64,000 bases of DNA from Synechococcus sp. CC9311. GTDB taxonomy: Bacteria > Cyanobacteriota > Cyanobacteriia > PCC-6307 > Cyanobiaceae. A program made the position numbers and the translations under genes. Numbering within the stretch: the first letter of the stretch is position 1; each line of letters begins with the position of its first letter. Location of the stretch: contig NC_008319.1 of NCBI RefSeq assembly GCF_000014585.1, forward strand, positions 1-64,000, in the 5' to 3' direction. The notes beneath the pieces were generated by a model. That model saw only the letters and a program-made list of their open reading frames with translations. It was not told the DNA's origin and did not search any database. This document shows positions 30,600 to 40,997 of this stretch, in pieces.

Positions 30600-31500
30600 T
30601 CAGCCGGCTCAGTCCGGCATGGTTGTTGCGCTCCAGGCCAACTACCTGGAGGTGGAGTTGGATCAGGTGTCTGAGTTGATTCCCTCACGACTGTTGTGTA
30701 CTCGCCGCACGCGCCTGAGTCATCGCGGTGAGGCGGTCTACGTCGGTGACCGCGTGCGGGTGGAAGCCATCGATGTGAGTCATGCCCGTGCAGTGGTCGC
30801 TGATGTGGAACCTCGCGTCAGTTTTCTGACAAGGCCGCCCGTAGCCAACGCCAGCACGGTGGTTGTGGCATTGGCTGTGGATCAACCGGCTTTTGATCCT
30901 GATCAGGCCAGTCGTTTTCTGTTGACGGCAGAGCGAACGTCACTGGCGGTGCAGCTGGTCTTGACCAAAACCGATCTCTTAGAGCCGGAAGCTTTGGAGC
31001 GTCTGCGCGTGCGCCTTCAGGCCTGGGGCTATCCCCCTTTGCTGGTGTCGACGTTCAGCGGCCTTGGGCTCTCTGAGCTGAAGCAACGCCTTGCCGAATC
31101 GTCTTTGTCGGTGTTGTGCGGTCCCTCAGGAGTTGGGAAGAGCTCATTGCTGAATGCTTTGATCCCAGAACTCGATTTGCGAATCGGTTCCGTCTCAGGA
31201 CGGCTGCAACGTGGACGTCACACCACTCGACATGTGGAGTTGCATCACTTGGGAGCCAAGGCACGCGTTGCCGATACGCCCGGTTTTAATCGGCCAGATT
31301 TGCCAGACGACCCTAGAAATCTTGAGGTGTTGTTTCCGGAATTACGCGTCCAGCTCGAGCAGCATCCCTGCCGTTTTCGAGATTGTTTGCACCGTGATGA
31401 ACCTGGATGCGGAGTCACGCGCGATTGGGAGCGCTACCCGATCTATAGGCGAGCAGTGGAGGATCTTCTCGGACTTAGCCGCCCATCCCGGGGAGGTTGA
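30586..31500 (+). CDS. rsgA: Ribosome small-subunit GTPase RsgA
   Basis: Circularly permuted GTPase of 30S subunit maturation. An N-terminal OB-fold (about residues 10-80) precedes permuted G motifs: TKTDLLE (G4) before the P-loop [12 protein letters not shown] (G1) and DTPGFN (G3). A zinc site, [16 protein letters not shown], lies at the C-terminus. Three successive GTG codons at 30586-30594 are possible starts, all overlapping the tusA-like gene. Confidence 0.95.
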   Translation: MVVLDQPAQSGMVVALQANYLEVELDQVSELIPSRLLCTRRTRLSHRGEAVYVGDRVRVEAIDVSHARAVVADVEPRVSFLTRPPVANASTVVVALAVDQPAFDPDQASRFLLTAERTSLAVQLVLTKTDLLEPEALERLRVRLQAWGYPPLLVSTFSGLGLSELKQRLAESSLSVLCGPSGVGKSSLLNALIPELDLRIGSVSGRLQRGRHTTRHVELHHLGAKARVADTPGFNRPDLPDDPRNLEVLFPELRVQLEQHPCRFRDCLHRDEPGCGVTRDWERYPIYRRAVEDLLGLSRPSRGG

Positions 31501-31816
31501 GATTGAGGCCGCCAGTGAGTTCTTCCATGCGTTCTTTCATGGTGCCGGTGGAGCGTTCATAGGCCGATTGCAAGGCGGCGAGTGTGGCGGCCTCTGTGGC
31601 CTCCTGTCCTTCGCTGAGCAGTGAAGGATCCAGACGCACCCTCAACGGTTGTTGATTGCCAGACAACCAGATGCTGGCTCGACCGTCCTCACTGTTGCCC
31701 TCGATCTCCATGGCATCGAGTTCCTCTTGCAACTTTTGCGCGTCTTGCTGGATTTGTTGAGCCTTTCGGAATGCCTCAGTGAGCTGTCCGAAATTGGGAA
31801 GTCCAAACCCTGCCAT
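31475..31816 (-). CDS. YbaB/EbfC family nucleoid-associated protein
   Basis: DNA-binding dimeric protein of 113 residues. The family core is visible in [38 protein letters not shown] and [13 protein letters not shown]. It sits downstream of murB on the same strand, and its 3' end overlaps the convergent rsgA gene by 26 bp. Confidence 0.9.
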   Translation of the reverse strand: MAGFGLPNFGQLTEAFRKAQQIQQDAQKLQEELDAMEIEGNSEDGRASIWLSGNQQPLRVRLDPSLLSEGQEATEAATLAALQSAYERSTGTMKERMEELTGGLNLNLPGMGG

Positions 31817-31840
31817 GACACCAGTGAAGTGACGCGAAGG

Positions 31841-32779
31841 CTAATCGGTCGTTTGAAAGCCCAAGCGTTTCACTTCAGGATGCAAAGTGATTCCGTTCAT
31901 ACGTTCCACTTCGTTCTGCACTAAGTCGATTAAGGCGCGGATGTCATCGGCTGTGGCATCGCCGACGTTCACGATGAAATTGGCATGCACCGAAGAGACT
32001 TCAGCGCCTCCGATACGTCTCCCCTTGAGCCCTAAGCCCTCGATGAGCTGACCAGCTTTTTCGGGCTCTGGGTTGCGGAACACACTCCCGCAGCTTGGCC
32101 ATTGGTAAGGCTGGGTGGTGGTGCGGTGACTGAGGTTGCCACTGGTCTTTCGCATCAATTCCTTGGCGTCGTGGCCAGGTTCCAATTGGAACTGCGCTGC
32201 AACCACCATTTGGTCGCTGCCTTGAAGGAGGCTGTGTCGGTAGTCGTAGGCGAGATCGGTATTGCTGAGCAGCGTGGTGGTCTTCACCGTGTCCGTTAAC
32301 GATTGATCGATCACCTCCACGGCTGTCAGGCAGTCGGCTGTTGAGCCGCCTTGGGCTCCGGCGTTCATGGCCGCGGCCCCACCCACGGTTCCAGGGATGC
32401 CAACGGCCCATTCCAGTCCATGTAATCCAAGTCTGGCTGCGCGCCTGGCGAGTGTTGGAAGTGGTTCACCCGCCAAGGCTTTTACCTGCCCTGATTCGGC
32501 ATCCAGTTGGCTGCCTTGGAGACGGCGCAAGCAAAGTGTGAGGCCCGGAAGACCAGCATCAGCGATGAGCAGGTTCGATCCCGCTCCAATCACTCGGGTC
32601 GTCAGACCTTCAGCTTTGGCCCATTGGAGAAGCTCAAGACATTGCTCAGCATTGTTGGGTTCGGCCAACCATTGAGCTGGACCTCCCACCCGCCAAGTGG
32701 TGTAGTTCGCGAGGGGCACCTCCTGTTGGAGAACCCCCGACTCGAGAAGGGCATTCAGGCCGCGATCGCCGGTGAACAT
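31841..32779 (-). CDS. murB: UDP-N-acetylenolpyruvoylglucosamine reductase
   Basis: Peptidoglycan precursor enzyme that reduces the enolpyruvyl group to lactyl. FAD-binding segments [16 protein letters not shown] and [12 protein letters not shown] are present, with [19 protein letters not shown] and the catalytic-Ser segment [10 protein letters not shown], and a C-terminal LHPEVKRLG. 312 residues. The 5' end overlaps murC by 25 bp, an operon-type coupling. Confidence 0.96.
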   Translation of the reverse strand: MFTGDRGLNALLESGVLQQEVPLANYTTWRVGGPAQWLAEPNNAEQCLELLQWAKAEGLTTRVIGAGSNLLIADAGLPGLTLCLRRLQGSQLDAESGQVKALAGEPLPTLARRAARLGLHGLEWAVGIPGTVGGAAAMNAGAQGGSTADCLTAVEVIDQSLTDTVKTTTLLSNTDLAYDYRHSLLQGSDQMVVAAQFQLEPGHDAKELMRKTSGNLSHRTTTQPYQWPSCGSVFRNPEPEKAGQLIEGLGLKGRRIGGAEVSSVHANFIVNVGDATADDIRALIDLVQNEVERMNGITLHPEVKRLGFQTTD

Positions 32780-34206
32780 GACGCCTCTCCTCCAATTCCT
32801 TCCTGTGACAGGCGTTCCCAGAGACTGTTCACATCTCCAGCACCCATCGCCAAAATCAAGTCATCAGGCTGACTGTGTTGTTTCACCAGACCTGCGAGCT
32901 CTTCCATAGTGCTAGCCACAAAGACGGGCTGATTGGGATCGATCAGCCGAATGGAGCGAGCCAGAAGCTCACTGTTGATGCCCTCGATCGGTTGTTCACC
33001 AGCGCCATAAATCGGGGCAAGAACGAGGGCGTCAGCGGACACGAGTGCCTGGGCAAAGGCGTTGAGAAATTCTTGTGTGCGGCTGTAGCGGTGCGGTTGG
33101 AAAACAGCGAGAAGGCGTTGGGGTGTTCGGGGTAAGGGGCTTCGGCCGCTTTGCACCATCAGCTGGGCCATGGTCAGAGTTGCTTGAACTTCGCTGGGGT
33201 GATGGGCATAGTCATCAACCACTTGTCGGTCTTGCCACTCGCCTCGGAAATCAAAGCGACGACCTGGCGAACGCAGTTCGGTTACTGCCAACAAAAGAGC
33301 CTCCAAGGGAACCCCCTCCATGCGGCAAGCCGCCAGGGCGGCCACTACGTTGCTCAGGTTGTGCAGGCCTGGCAGGGGAAGCGTGATTTGACCAACCTTT
33401 TGCCCTTGCTCGAAATAGTCGGCGATGGTGCGATCTCCATCGAGTTGCACAGGTAAAGCGGCGTAATCCGCTGTTTCGACATGGTGAACAGACCAACAGG
33501 CATCGGCTTGAAAGTGTTCTTTCAGAATTGGATCGTCGTGATTGATGAGTAGGCGTTTGCAGCCGCGGCCAAAGGTTTTCATCGTCTCGATCAAGTCGTC
33601 GAGATTGCGGTAATGGTCTGTATGGTCCAGTTCGAGATTGGTGATGATCCCGAGACTGGCCTTGAACTTCACCAGTGATCCATCGGACTCGTCGGCCTCA
33701 GCGACAAGGAGACGACCGTTGCCTTTGTGACCGTTGCTTCCGTAACAGGGGACGACACCACCAATCACCGCTGTGGGGTCTTCGCCAACCGTGGCGAGGA
33801 GGGTGGTCAAGACAGTGCTTGTGGTGGTTTTCCCATGGCTACCAGCCACAGCGATGGAGGGTTGTTGCTCGATCAACCAGGCCAAAAGGTCGGAGCGATG
33901 CCAAATCGTTAGATCCAAGCGCTGCGCTTCGATCAACTCTGGATTGGTGCTCGGTATGGCCGTACTGACCACCACCAAGGGCTCTTCAATGCCGCGTGAT
34001 TGGAGATGGGCAAAATTCTTCGAGACCTGGCTTTCGAATATGGCGAGTGCTTTGGTCTCAAGGGCCTGCATTGCAGGTGTGAGTTTCCGGTCGGATCCAC
34101 TCACGGAATGGCCCCTTTCAGCAAGGATCAGAGCCAGTGCCGACATGCCGATTCCACCCATCCCAATGAAGTGAATGTGCTTCTCGGGCTGGATCGAATC
34201 GGCCAA
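32755..34206 (-). CDS. murC: UDP-N-acetylmuramate--L-alanine ligase
   Basis: Adds L-alanine to UDP-MurNAc in peptidoglycan synthesis. The N-terminal nucleotide-sugar domain begins [16 protein letters not shown]; the ATP loop is [25 protein letters not shown] and [11 protein letters not shown] mark the C-terminal domain. 483 residues, normal length. First gene of murC-murB-ybaB. Confidence 0.97.
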   Translation of the reverse strand: MADSIQPEKHIHFIGMGGIGMSALALILAERGHSVSGSDRKLTPAMQALETKALAIFESQVSKNFAHLQSRGIEEPLVVVSTAIPSTNPELIEAQRLDLTIWHRSDLLAWLIEQQPSIAVAGSHGKTTTSTVLTTLLATVGEDPTAVIGGVVPCYGSNGHKGNGRLLVAEADESDGSLVKFKASLGIITNLELDHTDHYRNLDDLIETMKTFGRGCKRLLINHDDPILKEHFQADACWSVHHVETADYAALPVQLDGDRTIADYFEQGQKVGQITLPLPGLHNLSNVVAALAACRMEGVPLEALLLAVTELRSPGRRFDFRGEWQDRQVVDDYAHHPSEVQATLTMAQLMVQSGRSPLPRTPQRLLAVFQPHRYSRTQEFLNAFAQALVSADALVLAPIYGAGEQPIEGINSELLARSIRLIDPNQPVFVASTMEELAGLVKQHSQPDDLILAMGAGDVNSLWERLSQEGIGGEASCSPAIAA

Positions 34207-34322
34207 GGGGAGTCAACGTGAGGGCAAACGATAATCCAGCTTTTCCCTGTGGCCAACTGCTAGAAGGTCATTCCTTTTAATTGTTAAGCAGATCAATAGG
34301 AGGAATTTCCAAATAAATTCTG

Positions 34323-34361
34323 TATGATCTGCGGCCAAAACCTCCTAGCGGTAAGACCGCT
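34323..34361 (+). promoter_or_regulatory. Putative -10 element and leader hairpin of gap2
   Basis: TATGAT at 34323-34328 resembles a sigma70-type -10; no clear -35 at proper spacing. AGCGGT at 34347-34352 pairs with ACCGCT at 34356-34361 around AAG, a 6-bp stem only 11 nt before the gap2 ATG. Confidence 0.35.
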
Positions 34362-34372
34362 TTATTTCTGCC

Positions 34373-35398
34373 ATGACCCTGCGCGTTGCCATCAATGGAT
34401 TCGGCCGAATTGGTCGCAATGTGCTGCGAGGTTGGATCAGCCGCGGTGCTGACACTGGTCTGGAAATCGTGGGTATGAACTCCACGTCTGATCCCAAGAC
34501 CAGCGCTCACCTACTCACCTACGACTCGATTTTGGGTCGCTTGGACCCATCAGTGGATATCAAAACCACTGATGACTCCATGTTCATCAATGGCAAGGAA
34601 ATCAAATTCTTCGCCGATCGCAACCCCCTCAATTGCCCTTGGAAGGAATGGGGTGTTGATCTGGTCATCGAATCAACCGGTGTGTTCAACACTGATGAAA
34701 AGGCCAGCATGCACATCCAGGCTGGTGCCAAGAAGGTGATTCTTACCGCTCCTGGTAAGGGTGCTGGGGTCGGCACGTTCGTGGTTGGAGTCAACGACGA
34801 TCAGTATCGCCACGAAGATTGGGACATTCTCAGCAACGCAAGTTGCACCACCAATTGCCTGGCGCCAATCGTCAAGGTTCTGGATCAGAATTTCGGCATG
34901 GAATGGGGCTTGATGACCACCATTCACAGCTATACCGGTGACCAAAGAATTCTGGATAACAACCATCGCGACTTGCGTCGTGCCCGTGCAGCAGCGCTGA
35001 ACATGGTGCCCACCACAACGGGTGCAGCTAAGGCTGTTGCCCTGGTGTACCCCGAAGTGAAGGGTAAGCTCACTGGCTTCGCCATGCGCGTTCCTACTCC
35101 GAATGTGTCCGCTGTTGACCTGACCTTTGGAACATCCAAGGGCCCAAGTGTTGAGGAGGTCAAAGCTGCCATGAAGAGCGCCTCTGAAAACGGCATGAAG
35201 GGAATCATCAAGTACACCGACTTGCCCCTCGTTTCCACCGACTACGCCGGCACGAACGAATCGACCATCTTTGACGCTGATCTCACCTATGCGATGGGCG
35301 ACAAAGCTGTGAAAATTCTTGCTTGGTATGACAACGAGTGGGGCTACAGCCAGCGTGTCGTTGACTTGGCTGAGGTTGTTGCCAAAGGCTGGAAGTAA
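34373..35398 (+). CDS. gap2: Glyceraldehyde-3-phosphate dehydrogenase, Gap2 (Calvin cycle) type
   Basis: Reduces 1,3-bisphosphoglycerate in the Calvin cycle. NAD(P) fold [15 protein letters not shown] at the N-terminus; catalytic Cys in [12 protein letters not shown]. The coenzyme loop reads GMNSTSD, with Ser/Thr rather than a discriminating acidic residue, which fits the dual NAD(P)-using Gap2 form. 341 residues. Single gene between murC and a strong terminator. Confidence 0.96.
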   Translation: MTLRVAINGFGRIGRNVLRGWISRGADTGLEIVGMNSTSDPKTSAHLLTYDSILGRLDPSVDIKTTDDSMFINGKEIKFFADRNPLNCPWKEWGVDLVIESTGVFNTDEKASMHIQAGAKKVILTAPGKGAGVGTFVVGVNDDQYRHEDWDILSNASCTTNCLAPIVKVLDQNFGMEWGLMTTIHSYTGDQRILDNNHRDLRRARAAALNMVPTTTGAAKAVALVYPEVKGKLTGFAMRVPTPNVSAVDLTFGTSKGPSVEEVKAAMKSASENGMKGIIKYTDLPLVSTDYAGTNESTIFDADLTYAMGDKAVKILAWYDNEWGYSQRVVDLAEVVAKGWK

Positions 35399-35425
35399 TC
35401 CTCAGGTTCGAGACTTGATCTCATC

Positions 35426-35450
35426 CCCTCCCCTAAGGGAGGGTTTTTTT
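35426..35450 (+). terminator. Intrinsic terminator of gap2
   Basis: CCCTCCC at 35426-35432 pairs perfectly with GGGAGGG at 35437-35443 around a CTAA loop, followed by seven T. It lies 28 bp after the gap2 stop. Confidence 0.9.
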
Positions 35451-35460
35451 GTGCGTTCTT

Positions 35461-36441
35461 TCAGCGGTAATGGGAGAACCCTGATGGCTGTAGGAGCGCA
35501 CCATCTTCGTTCCAGATAATCCTTCCTGTCTCGGCGGTGATGGTGCCGAAGCATCGACTTTCAGGCTGATGCCGTTTCCAGGATTCAGCCCACTCAGGAG
35601 GCAGGCTCAGCACCAGTTCGAAATCTTCGCCGCCACTGAGGCACCAGCGATCCCATCTCTCCTCGCAGGGCCAGTCATCGGCGCGTGGGAGGGCCTCTCT
35701 GCGCAGAACAGCGCCGCAGCCACTGCTGCGACAGAGACTCTCCACTGCAGCGAGTAGGCCATCGCTGCTGTCGGTCCCACCGGCTCTCCAGGGAAGCTGC
35801 TCGGGTTTGCAGGCCATCAGAGTCTGAAGAGCATCAAATCTTGGCCATGGCCGCTGGTGGCAACGAATCGCCTGCTTTTTCAGCATGGGTGGAAGTGAGA
35901 GTGGGGTGGGGAGTGCGGTGTCCTGCAGGAGTGCCAGTCCAAGTCTGCTCAGCCCATGGGGGCCGCTGCTCATCAGCAGATCACCAGGTCGTGCCAGTGC
36001 CCGATGCAGTCGCAGCGGTCCGAGTCGTCCAAACGCACTGATCGAGAGGACTCTTTGGTTGCCGGTGCTGCAGTCACCTCCCAAGAGAGTTCCACCAAAA
36101 CGCTCAAGGGCTTCTGAGATGCCTTCATACACCTGTTCAACCCACCACCAAGATGTGCTGCCAGGAGCCACCAGGCCCACGGTGATTCCCTCTACCTGCT
36201 CGGAGCCACTGGCAGCTAGATCAGACAGATTGGCCACTGCAGCACGCCAACCCACATCGGCAGGGGCCGTGGTGGCGTCGCTGAAATGAACACCTTCGAC
36301 CATGACGTCGGTGTTCACCAGCAGTGCCCTTGAATCAGGCGGTAGCAAGGCGGTGTCGTCGTTCAGCTGGCCTGGAGGGGCAAAGCGGGCCAGACGGTCC
36401 AGCAGCTGCGTTTCGCCAAGTTCGGCCAGCGTGATGCTCAC
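35461..36441 (-). CDS. thiL: Thiamine-monophosphate kinase
   Basis: Phosphorylates thiamine monophosphate to the active diphosphate. The N-terminal LNDDTALLP and VNTDVMVEGVHFS, and the later GTDSSDGLLAAVE and SGGEDFELVLSLP, are the Mg/ATP and substrate motifs of the ThiL/PurM fold. 326 residues. It begins 7 bp after the cyclophilin stop, so the two are likely co-transcribed. thiG lies elsewhere in this window. Confidence 0.95.
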   Translation of the reverse strand: MSITLAELGETQLLDRLARFAPPGQLNDDTALLPPDSRALLVNTDVMVEGVHFSDATTAPADVGWRAAVANLSDLAASGSEQVEGITVGLVAPGSTSWWWVEQVYEGISEALERFGGTLLGGDCSTGNQRVLSISAFGRLGPLRLHRALARPGDLLMSSGPHGLSRLGLALLQDTALPTPLSLPPMLKKQAIRCHQRPWPRFDALQTLMACKPEQLPWRAGGTDSSDGLLAAVESLCRSSGCGAVLRREALPRADDWPCEERWDRWCLSGGEDFELVLSLPPEWAESWKRHQPESRCFGTITAETGRIIWNEDGALLQPSGFSHYR

Positions 36442-36448
36442 GTCAGCA

Positions 36449-37522
36449 TCAGGCGTGAGCTTGGAGTCGATCGGCGCCCTCGATCACCTGGATGCGTTTG
36501 ATTCCGTCGTCGACGCCCAGTTCTTCGAGAACATCAAAGCCATCCACCACGTAGCCGAAGGCGGCATTGCGCCCGTCTACAAGGTTGAGACCAGCAGGGG
36601 TGAGTTCTGCTTCGTAGAGGAACAGGAAGAATTGCGACGATCCATCGTCAAGGGCTTGGTCGGAATGGGCCCAGCCCAGAGTCCCAAGGGTGGAGAAAGG
36701 AAGAACTGCTGCTGCTTTGAACAGGCCAACATCTTCGAAGGTTTCGTTGTAGAGGGTGTCGGTTTCGCCTGGAATGCGAATCTCTAGGGGAACGTGTCGC
36801 TCTTGTTTGGTTTTTGGGTCCACGTAGCCGATATCAGGACCTTCTGGATCTCCGGTTTGCAGGATGTAGAAATCTTCGGCGCGATTGAAAGGGAGGCCGT
36901 CATAAAAGCCTTTCAGGCTGAGATCGATAAAGGCGCCTGCTGTCAGAGGAGCGTTGTAACCGTCCACAACGGCTGTGAGGTTTCCTTGCGTTGTTTCGAT
37001 CACCACGGTTGCCCGTCCAGCAAGCCGTGGCAAGGCATCGAATTCGGAAGGGATGTCAGGAAGACGATCGTCGATCAGAAGTGCTTCAAGATCACCGATC
37101 CGGCTCAGGGTGTCGCGACGGATTTGGATGAATCCATCTCGATCATTGGCATCCGCCTCGTCCTGAAGCTTGACCAGGTCAGAGCGCACCTCGTTGAGCA
37201 GCAGCTCTGCCTGGCTGCGTTGTTCTTCAGGAACGGCTTCAACAATGTTGTTGCCTTGGGTGGCCACTAGTTTTTGGGTGCGGCTCACCGTGCGGCCCAA
37301 AGCACCCCAGCGTTTGGCACGTAAATCGTTACTGGTGGATTCCAGCCGATGCTGAAGCTCGCGTAGATCCTCTTGATTCATCGGCAATGAATCGCGCAGG
37401 ATCGCCGCAGGATCCTGTACGGCATTGCCTTGAGGCAGGTCTGCCCATACCGGTTTGGCAAGCCAGAGGCCAAAGGCGGCTAGCCAGGCAAGAAGCAGAG
37501 CGGTCAGACGGCGGTGAGCCAA
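36449..37522 (-). CDS. Exported cyclophilin-type peptidyl-prolyl isomerase (TLP40/CYP38-like)
   Basis: Signal peptide ([22 protein letters not shown], residues 5-26), a helical N-terminal half (about 30-150) and a cyclophilin domain from about residue 165 ([44 protein letters not shown]). This layout matches chloroplast CYP38/TLP40, which assists photosystem II assembly in the lumen. Key cyclophilin active-site residues are altered, as in that family, so isomerase activity is uncertain. 357 residues. Confidence 0.88.
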   Translation of the reverse strand: MAHRRLTALLLAWLAAFGLWLAKPVWADLPQGNAVQDPAAILRDSLPMNQEDLRELQHRLESTSNDLRAKRWGALGRTVSRTQKLVATQGNNIVEAVPEEQRSQAELLLNEVRSDLVKLQDEADANDRDGFIQIRRDTLSRIGDLEALLIDDRLPDIPSEFDALPRLAGRATVVIETTQGNLTAVVDGYNAPLTAGAFIDLSLKGFYDGLPFNRAEDFYILQTGDPEGPDIGYVDPKTKQERHVPLEIRIPGETDTLYNETFEDVGLFKAAAVLPFSTLGTLGWAHSDQALDDGSSQFFLFLYEAELTPAGLNLVDGRNAAFGYVVDGFDVLEELGVDDGIKRIQVIEGADRLQAHA

Positions 37523-37587
37523 GGAGAACCCCAGGTGCTGTCAGGACTTTGGCACAGCCGTATGATCCACTGAACCGTTCCGCGGGA

Positions 37588-38151
37588 ATGATCTCCAGCA
37601 ACGACTTTCGCACTGGCACCACGATCGAGCTGGACGGTGCTGTCTGGCGCGTGGTCGAGTTTCTGCATGTCAAGCCAGGCAAGGGGTCTGCGTTTGTCCG
37701 CACGAAGCTCAAGGCCGTTCAAAGCGGCAGTGTTGTGGAGAAAACGTTCCGAGCTGGGGAGATGCTTCAACAGGCTCTGCTCGAGAAGTCGACGCTTCAA
37801 CACACCTACATGGAGGGCGAAGATTTCGTCTTCATGGATATGTCTACCTATGAAGAGACGCGTCTGACGGCCAAACAGATCGGAGACAGTCGTAAATATC
37901 TCAAGGAGGGCATGGAGGTGAATGTCGTGACCTGGAATGAGAAGCCCTTAGAAGTTGAATTGCCGAATTCGGTTGTGTTGGAGATCGCTCAGACCGATCC
38001 CGGCGTGAAAGGAGACACAGCAACTGGGGGTACGAAACCAGCCATTTTGGAAACCGGTGCTCAGGTGATGGTTCCCCTGTTTTTATCGATCGGCGAGAAA
38101 ATTAAGGTTGATACTCGCAACGACACCTATCTGGGACGGGAGAACGGTTAA
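37588..38151 (+). CDS. efp: Elongation factor P
   Basis: Relieves ribosome stalling at polyproline. [17 protein letters not shown] begins the KOW-like domain; the modified-loop region is VKPGKGSAF (Lys preceding Gly); the C-terminal OB domain ends [14 protein letters not shown]. 187 residues, standard. The ATG at 37588 is chosen over a longer open frame that runs into the cyclophilin gene. accB follows 2 bp later. Confidence 0.97.
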   Translation: MISSNDFRTGTTIELDGAVWRVVEFLHVKPGKGSAFVRTKLKAVQSGSVVEKTFRAGEMLQQALLEKSTLQHTYMEGEDFVFMDMSTYEETRLTAKQIGDSRKYLKEGMEVNVVTWNEKPLEVELPNSVVLEIAQTDPGVKGDTATGGTKPAILETGAQVMVPLFLSIGEKIKVDTRNDTYLGRENG

Positions 38152-38153
38152 TC

Positions 38154-38633
38154 ATGCAGCTCGACCACGATCAGCTCCACACCCTGCTTGCCGCTCTCGT
38201 CGAGAGTGATATTCAGGAATTCCGCCTGGAGGGAGACGACTTCCGCCTGGAAGTGCGTCGCAACCTACCTGTGACCACAGTGGCTGCGCCATTGGCGCCA
38301 GTGGCATCTGCACCGGTCGCTCCTCCGCCAGAGAGTCCTGCTGTTGAATTCTCTGCCGGAACCCCGCCGCCTGCGGCTGGATCTCGCTCAGATTTGTTGG
38401 AAGTGACGGCCCCCATGGTTGGGACCTTCTATCGGGCTCCAGCGCCAGGAGAGCCTTCGTTTGTAGAGATTGGGACTCGCATTGGAGTAGGCCAAACGAT
38501 CTGCATTCTTGAAGCGATGAAGCTGATGAATGAGCTCGAATCTGAGCTGGCTGGCGAAGTGGTTGAAATCCTGGTGGAAAACGGCACCCCTGTTGAATTT
38601 GGTCAGGTATTGATGCGGGTTAAGCCCGGCTGA
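38154..38633 (+). CDS. accB: Biotin carboxyl carrier protein of acetyl-CoA carboxylase
   Basis: Carries biotin for fatty-acid synthesis. A Pro/Ala-rich linker (about residues 40-75) joins an N-terminal segment (LHTLLAALVESDIQEFRLEG) to the biotinyl domain, with the biotinylation Lys in ILEAMKLMNELE. 159 residues. Co-directional and 2 bp from efp, a common cyanobacterial pairing. The 3' end overlaps pdxA by 14 bp on the opposite strand. Confidence 0.97.
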   Translation: MQLDHDQLHTLLAALVESDIQEFRLEGDDFRLEVRRNLPVTTVAAPLAPVASAPVAPPPESPAVEFSAGTPPPAAGSRSDLLEVTAPMVGTFYRAPAPGEPSFVEIGTRIGVGQTICILEAMKLMNELESELAGEVVEILVENGTPVEFGQVLMRVKPG

Positions 38634-39648
38634 GCTCCCAGGCGGCCCGAATCGCTGCCACCATGCTCGTCGATCTCGCCACCCCCTGTCCTGCGATATC
38701 GAAGCCGGTTCCGTGGTCTGGTGAGGTGCGCAGGAACGACAGTCCGAGCGTGGTGTTCACGGCCTCATCGAAGGCCATCAGCTTCATGGGGATTAAGCCT
38801 TGGTCGTGATACAAAGCGAGGATTCCATCCGGTGATTCCGCTTGACCTCCTTGCTGCCAGGCCTTGGCAGCGCTGAGCCAGCAGGTGTCAGGGGGCAGAG
38901 GCCCGCTCAAATAGATGTGGGGATGGTTGTGCTGCCACTGGTGGAGTGCGGGGATGAGCCAGTTGGTTTCTTCACTGCCAAGGCGGCCCTGTTCTCCAGC
39001 ATGGGGATTGAGGCCAGCAACGAGCAAGCGCGGGTTGGGATTGAACCTCAGACAGAACTCGCTGAGCACGTCCAGCTTGCGGAGTATGAGGTCGGGGGTG
39101 AGTGCAGTGGGAACCTCTTGCAGTGGAATGTGCGTTGTGGCAAGAAGGGTGTTCAGCCTCCAGCCATGGTTTGGTGAGACGGCTGTGAACAGCATTGAGG
39201 CTTGACGCGCATTGTCGAGTTCTGCCAAACGCTCTGTTTGGCCTGGATAGTCGTGTCCTGCGGCATGCCAGGCATGTTTCGCAATGGGCGCTGTGACCAA
39301 AGCCAGTGTTTGCGCCTCTTTCACGCGTGAGACGGCATGACTCAGCCAGCGAAAACTGGATGCGCCGCTTTCAGGGCTTGGTCTCCCAGGGGTGATTGCG
39401 TCATGGATCGGTAGATCGTCAATGTCCAGATTGCTGGGATCCATCAGCAGGGGGCACTGTTGGGCTTTGAGCCTGGTGTACGTCTGCTCCAAAGTTTTTC
39501 GGCAGCCAACGACGAGTGGGTTCAGTCCATCTGGCAATCGAGGGTCTGCGAGGGCTTTCAACGTGACTTCCATGCCGATTCCAGCAGGATCACCGAGAGC
39601 AATCACCAGGCGGTGGGTAGCGTCAGAGGAGGGATGAGAGAAGGACAT
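38620..39648 (-). CDS. pdxA: 4-hydroxythreonine-4-phosphate dehydrogenase
   Basis: Vitamin B6 synthesis. Motifs: IALGDPAGIGMEVTLKAL, APIAKHAWHAAGHDYPGQTE with metal and substrate His, LNPHAGEQG and LYHDQGLIPMKLMAF, and LRTSPDHGTGFDIAG. 342 residues. The start codon overlaps, on the opposite strand, the ATG of a small membrane-protein gene (shared CATG). Confidence 0.95.
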   Translation of the reverse strand: MSFSHPSSDATHRLVIALGDPAGIGMEVTLKALADPRLPDGLNPLVVGCRKTLEQTYTRLKAQQCPLLMDPSNLDIDDLPIHDAITPGRPSPESGASSFRWLSHAVSRVKEAQTLALVTAPIAKHAWHAAGHDYPGQTERLAELDNARQASMLFTAVSPNHGWRLNTLLATTHIPLQEVPTALTPDLILRKLDVLSEFCLRFNPNPRLLVAGLNPHAGEQGRLGSEETNWLIPALHQWQHNHPHIYLSGPLPPDTCWLSAAKAWQQGGQAESPDGILALYHDQGLIPMKLMAFDEAVNTTLGLSFLRTSPDHGTGFDIAGQGVARSTSMVAAIRAAWELSRA

Positions 39649-39841
39649 GCTGCGCTGGTTGCTCCTGGGGTTATTGCTTTACGGGTTGGGAACGGCGTTG
39701 AGGAAGGGCTGGATTGAAGTGCAGTGGCAGCGGTTGCTCGATGATGCAGGACTCATTGAAACCGGTTCAGACAAGCCGCTTCCGTTGCATGAACTGCCGA
39801 TGCTTAAGGCTCCGCCTCGGGTTCAGGATTCATCGCGTTGA
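39647..39841 (+). CDS. Small membrane protein, unknown
   Basis: ORF of 64 residues with an N-terminal membrane segment (LRWLLLGLLLYGLGTAL) and a charged tail (VQWQRLLDDAGLIETG). Its ATG overlaps the divergent pdxA start, and its last 38 bp overlap the convergent epimerase gene. The position, hydrophobic start and lack of competing frame make it plausible, but it has no recognised domain. Confidence 0.5.
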   Translation: MLRWLLLGLLLYGLGTALRKGWIEVQWQRLLDDAGLIETGSDKPLPLHELPMLKAPPRVQDSSR

Positions 39842-40733
39842 AGCCTTCAGCCTCGAAACAATCCTTGAGACCGCTTGAATAATCCGGATGCAGAAAGGTG
39901 TAGCCCAGTTCGTCTCGCAGGAGTGCGTTGCTCACTTTGCGGTTGTCTGCCCAGAAGGAGAGAGCCATTGGGCTCATGGTGGCTTGGGCTTCACTGAAGG
40001 GGATCGGTGCTGGGAGTTTGCATCCCAAGAGTTCGGCGGCAAAACGTTGAAGCTCGAGGCGGGAGGCGGGCCTGTTATCACTGATGTTCACCACTGTTGG
40101 TCGCTGTCCTGCTGCGGCTCGATGCATGAGATGCCAGCAGGCTCCAGCTAGGTCATCCACGTGGATTCGGCAAAACATCTGCCCTGGTTGATCCACAGGA
40201 GTGACTTCGCCTGAGCGGACGGCAGCCAAAGGGGAGCGGCCTGGCCCATAGATCCCCGGTAAGCGCAGGATCTGCACCGGCAGGCCGCTTTTGCGCCAGA
40301 GCTGCTCACAGTCCAATCGCTTCTGGCTGCGGAGTTGAGTGGGTTGGGGCTCGTTGGTTTCATTCACCCAGTTGCCATTGCTATTTCCGTAGACGCCGGT
40401 GGTGGAGAAATAGCCCACCCATTGGAGTGGAAGCTGCTGCAGCTGCTCTCCAAGACACGACAGCACTGGATCCGCTCCCTCTTTGGTGGGTGGGATTGTG
40501 CTGATCAGATGGGTGACGGAGGCGAGTACTTCGTGGCCGGGCACGATCCCTTTGGCGCTGTCAAAGGGCAGATGATCGCTGCCGGATTCCGGTCGGCGGC
40601 TCGTGCAGATCACTCTTGTCCCAAGCGCTTTGGACAGCTTGGCGAGATGGCCACCGCTGAATCCAGCTCCAAGAATGCACAACGTGGCGCCCGACGGGAG
40701 AGGAGCGCAGCGGTTGACAAGATCGTTCAGCAT
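39804..40733 (-). CDS. NAD(P)-dependent epimerase/SDR-like protein
   Basis: Extended short-chain dehydrogenase-type protein of 309 residues. Dinucleotide fold LCILGAGFSGGHLAK at about residues 18-32, active-site-like region YFSTTGVYGNSNG with the Thr/Tyr pair, and IYGPGRSPLAAV. It resembles the YeeZ group. Substrate unknown. Its 3' end overlaps the small ORF at 39647. Confidence 0.82.
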   Translation of the reverse strand: MLNDLVNRCAPLPSGATLCILGAGFSGGHLAKLSKALGTRVICTSRRPESGSDHLPFDSAKGIVPGHEVLASVTHLISTIPPTKEGADPVLSCLGEQLQQLPLQWVGYFSTTGVYGNSNGNWVNETNEPQPTQLRSQKRLDCEQLWRKSGLPVQILRLPGIYGPGRSPLAAVRSGEVTPVDQPGQMFCRIHVDDLAGACWHLMHRAAAGQRPTVVNISDNRPASRLELQRFAAELLGCKLPAPIPFSEAQATMSPMALSFWADNRKVSNALLRDELGYTFLHPDYSSGLKDCFEAEGFNAMNPEPEAEP

Positions 40734-40805
40734 CAGTACAAACGTATTAATCGCGGTTTTGTTGTGGCTGATTCTTCCTTTTCACTGGCGCCCTCACGAG
40801 ATTCC

Positions 40806-40997
40806 ATGCTGCCCCAGAGTCGGGTGTCTCGTCGTGGTAGAGCGCAGGCCCAGGACATTGCAAGGCTTCGCACGGGCTCAGCGCTCTTAGCTGCGGCTCT
40901 GGTGACAGGTGCCCTGTTGTTGGCTCCAGAGAGGCCGGAGCAAAGCGCCTCGATCTGTCAGCACTATCACTCCGCAGCTGCCTGTCGGGTGTGGTGA
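40806..40997 (+). CDS. Small membrane protein, unknown
   Basis: ORF of 63 residues with an Arg-rich start (VSRRGRAQAQDIARL), one membrane segment (ALLAAALVTGALLLA) and a short tail with two Cys (ICQHYHSAAACRVW). A GTG at 40824 is an alternative start. Its stop directly abuts the stop of the HNH gene within a TGATCA palindrome, which supports a real gene end. Function unknown. Confidence 0.5.
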   Translation: MLPQSRVSRRGRAQAQDIARLRTGSALLAAALVTGALLLAPERPEQSASICQHYHSAAACRVW

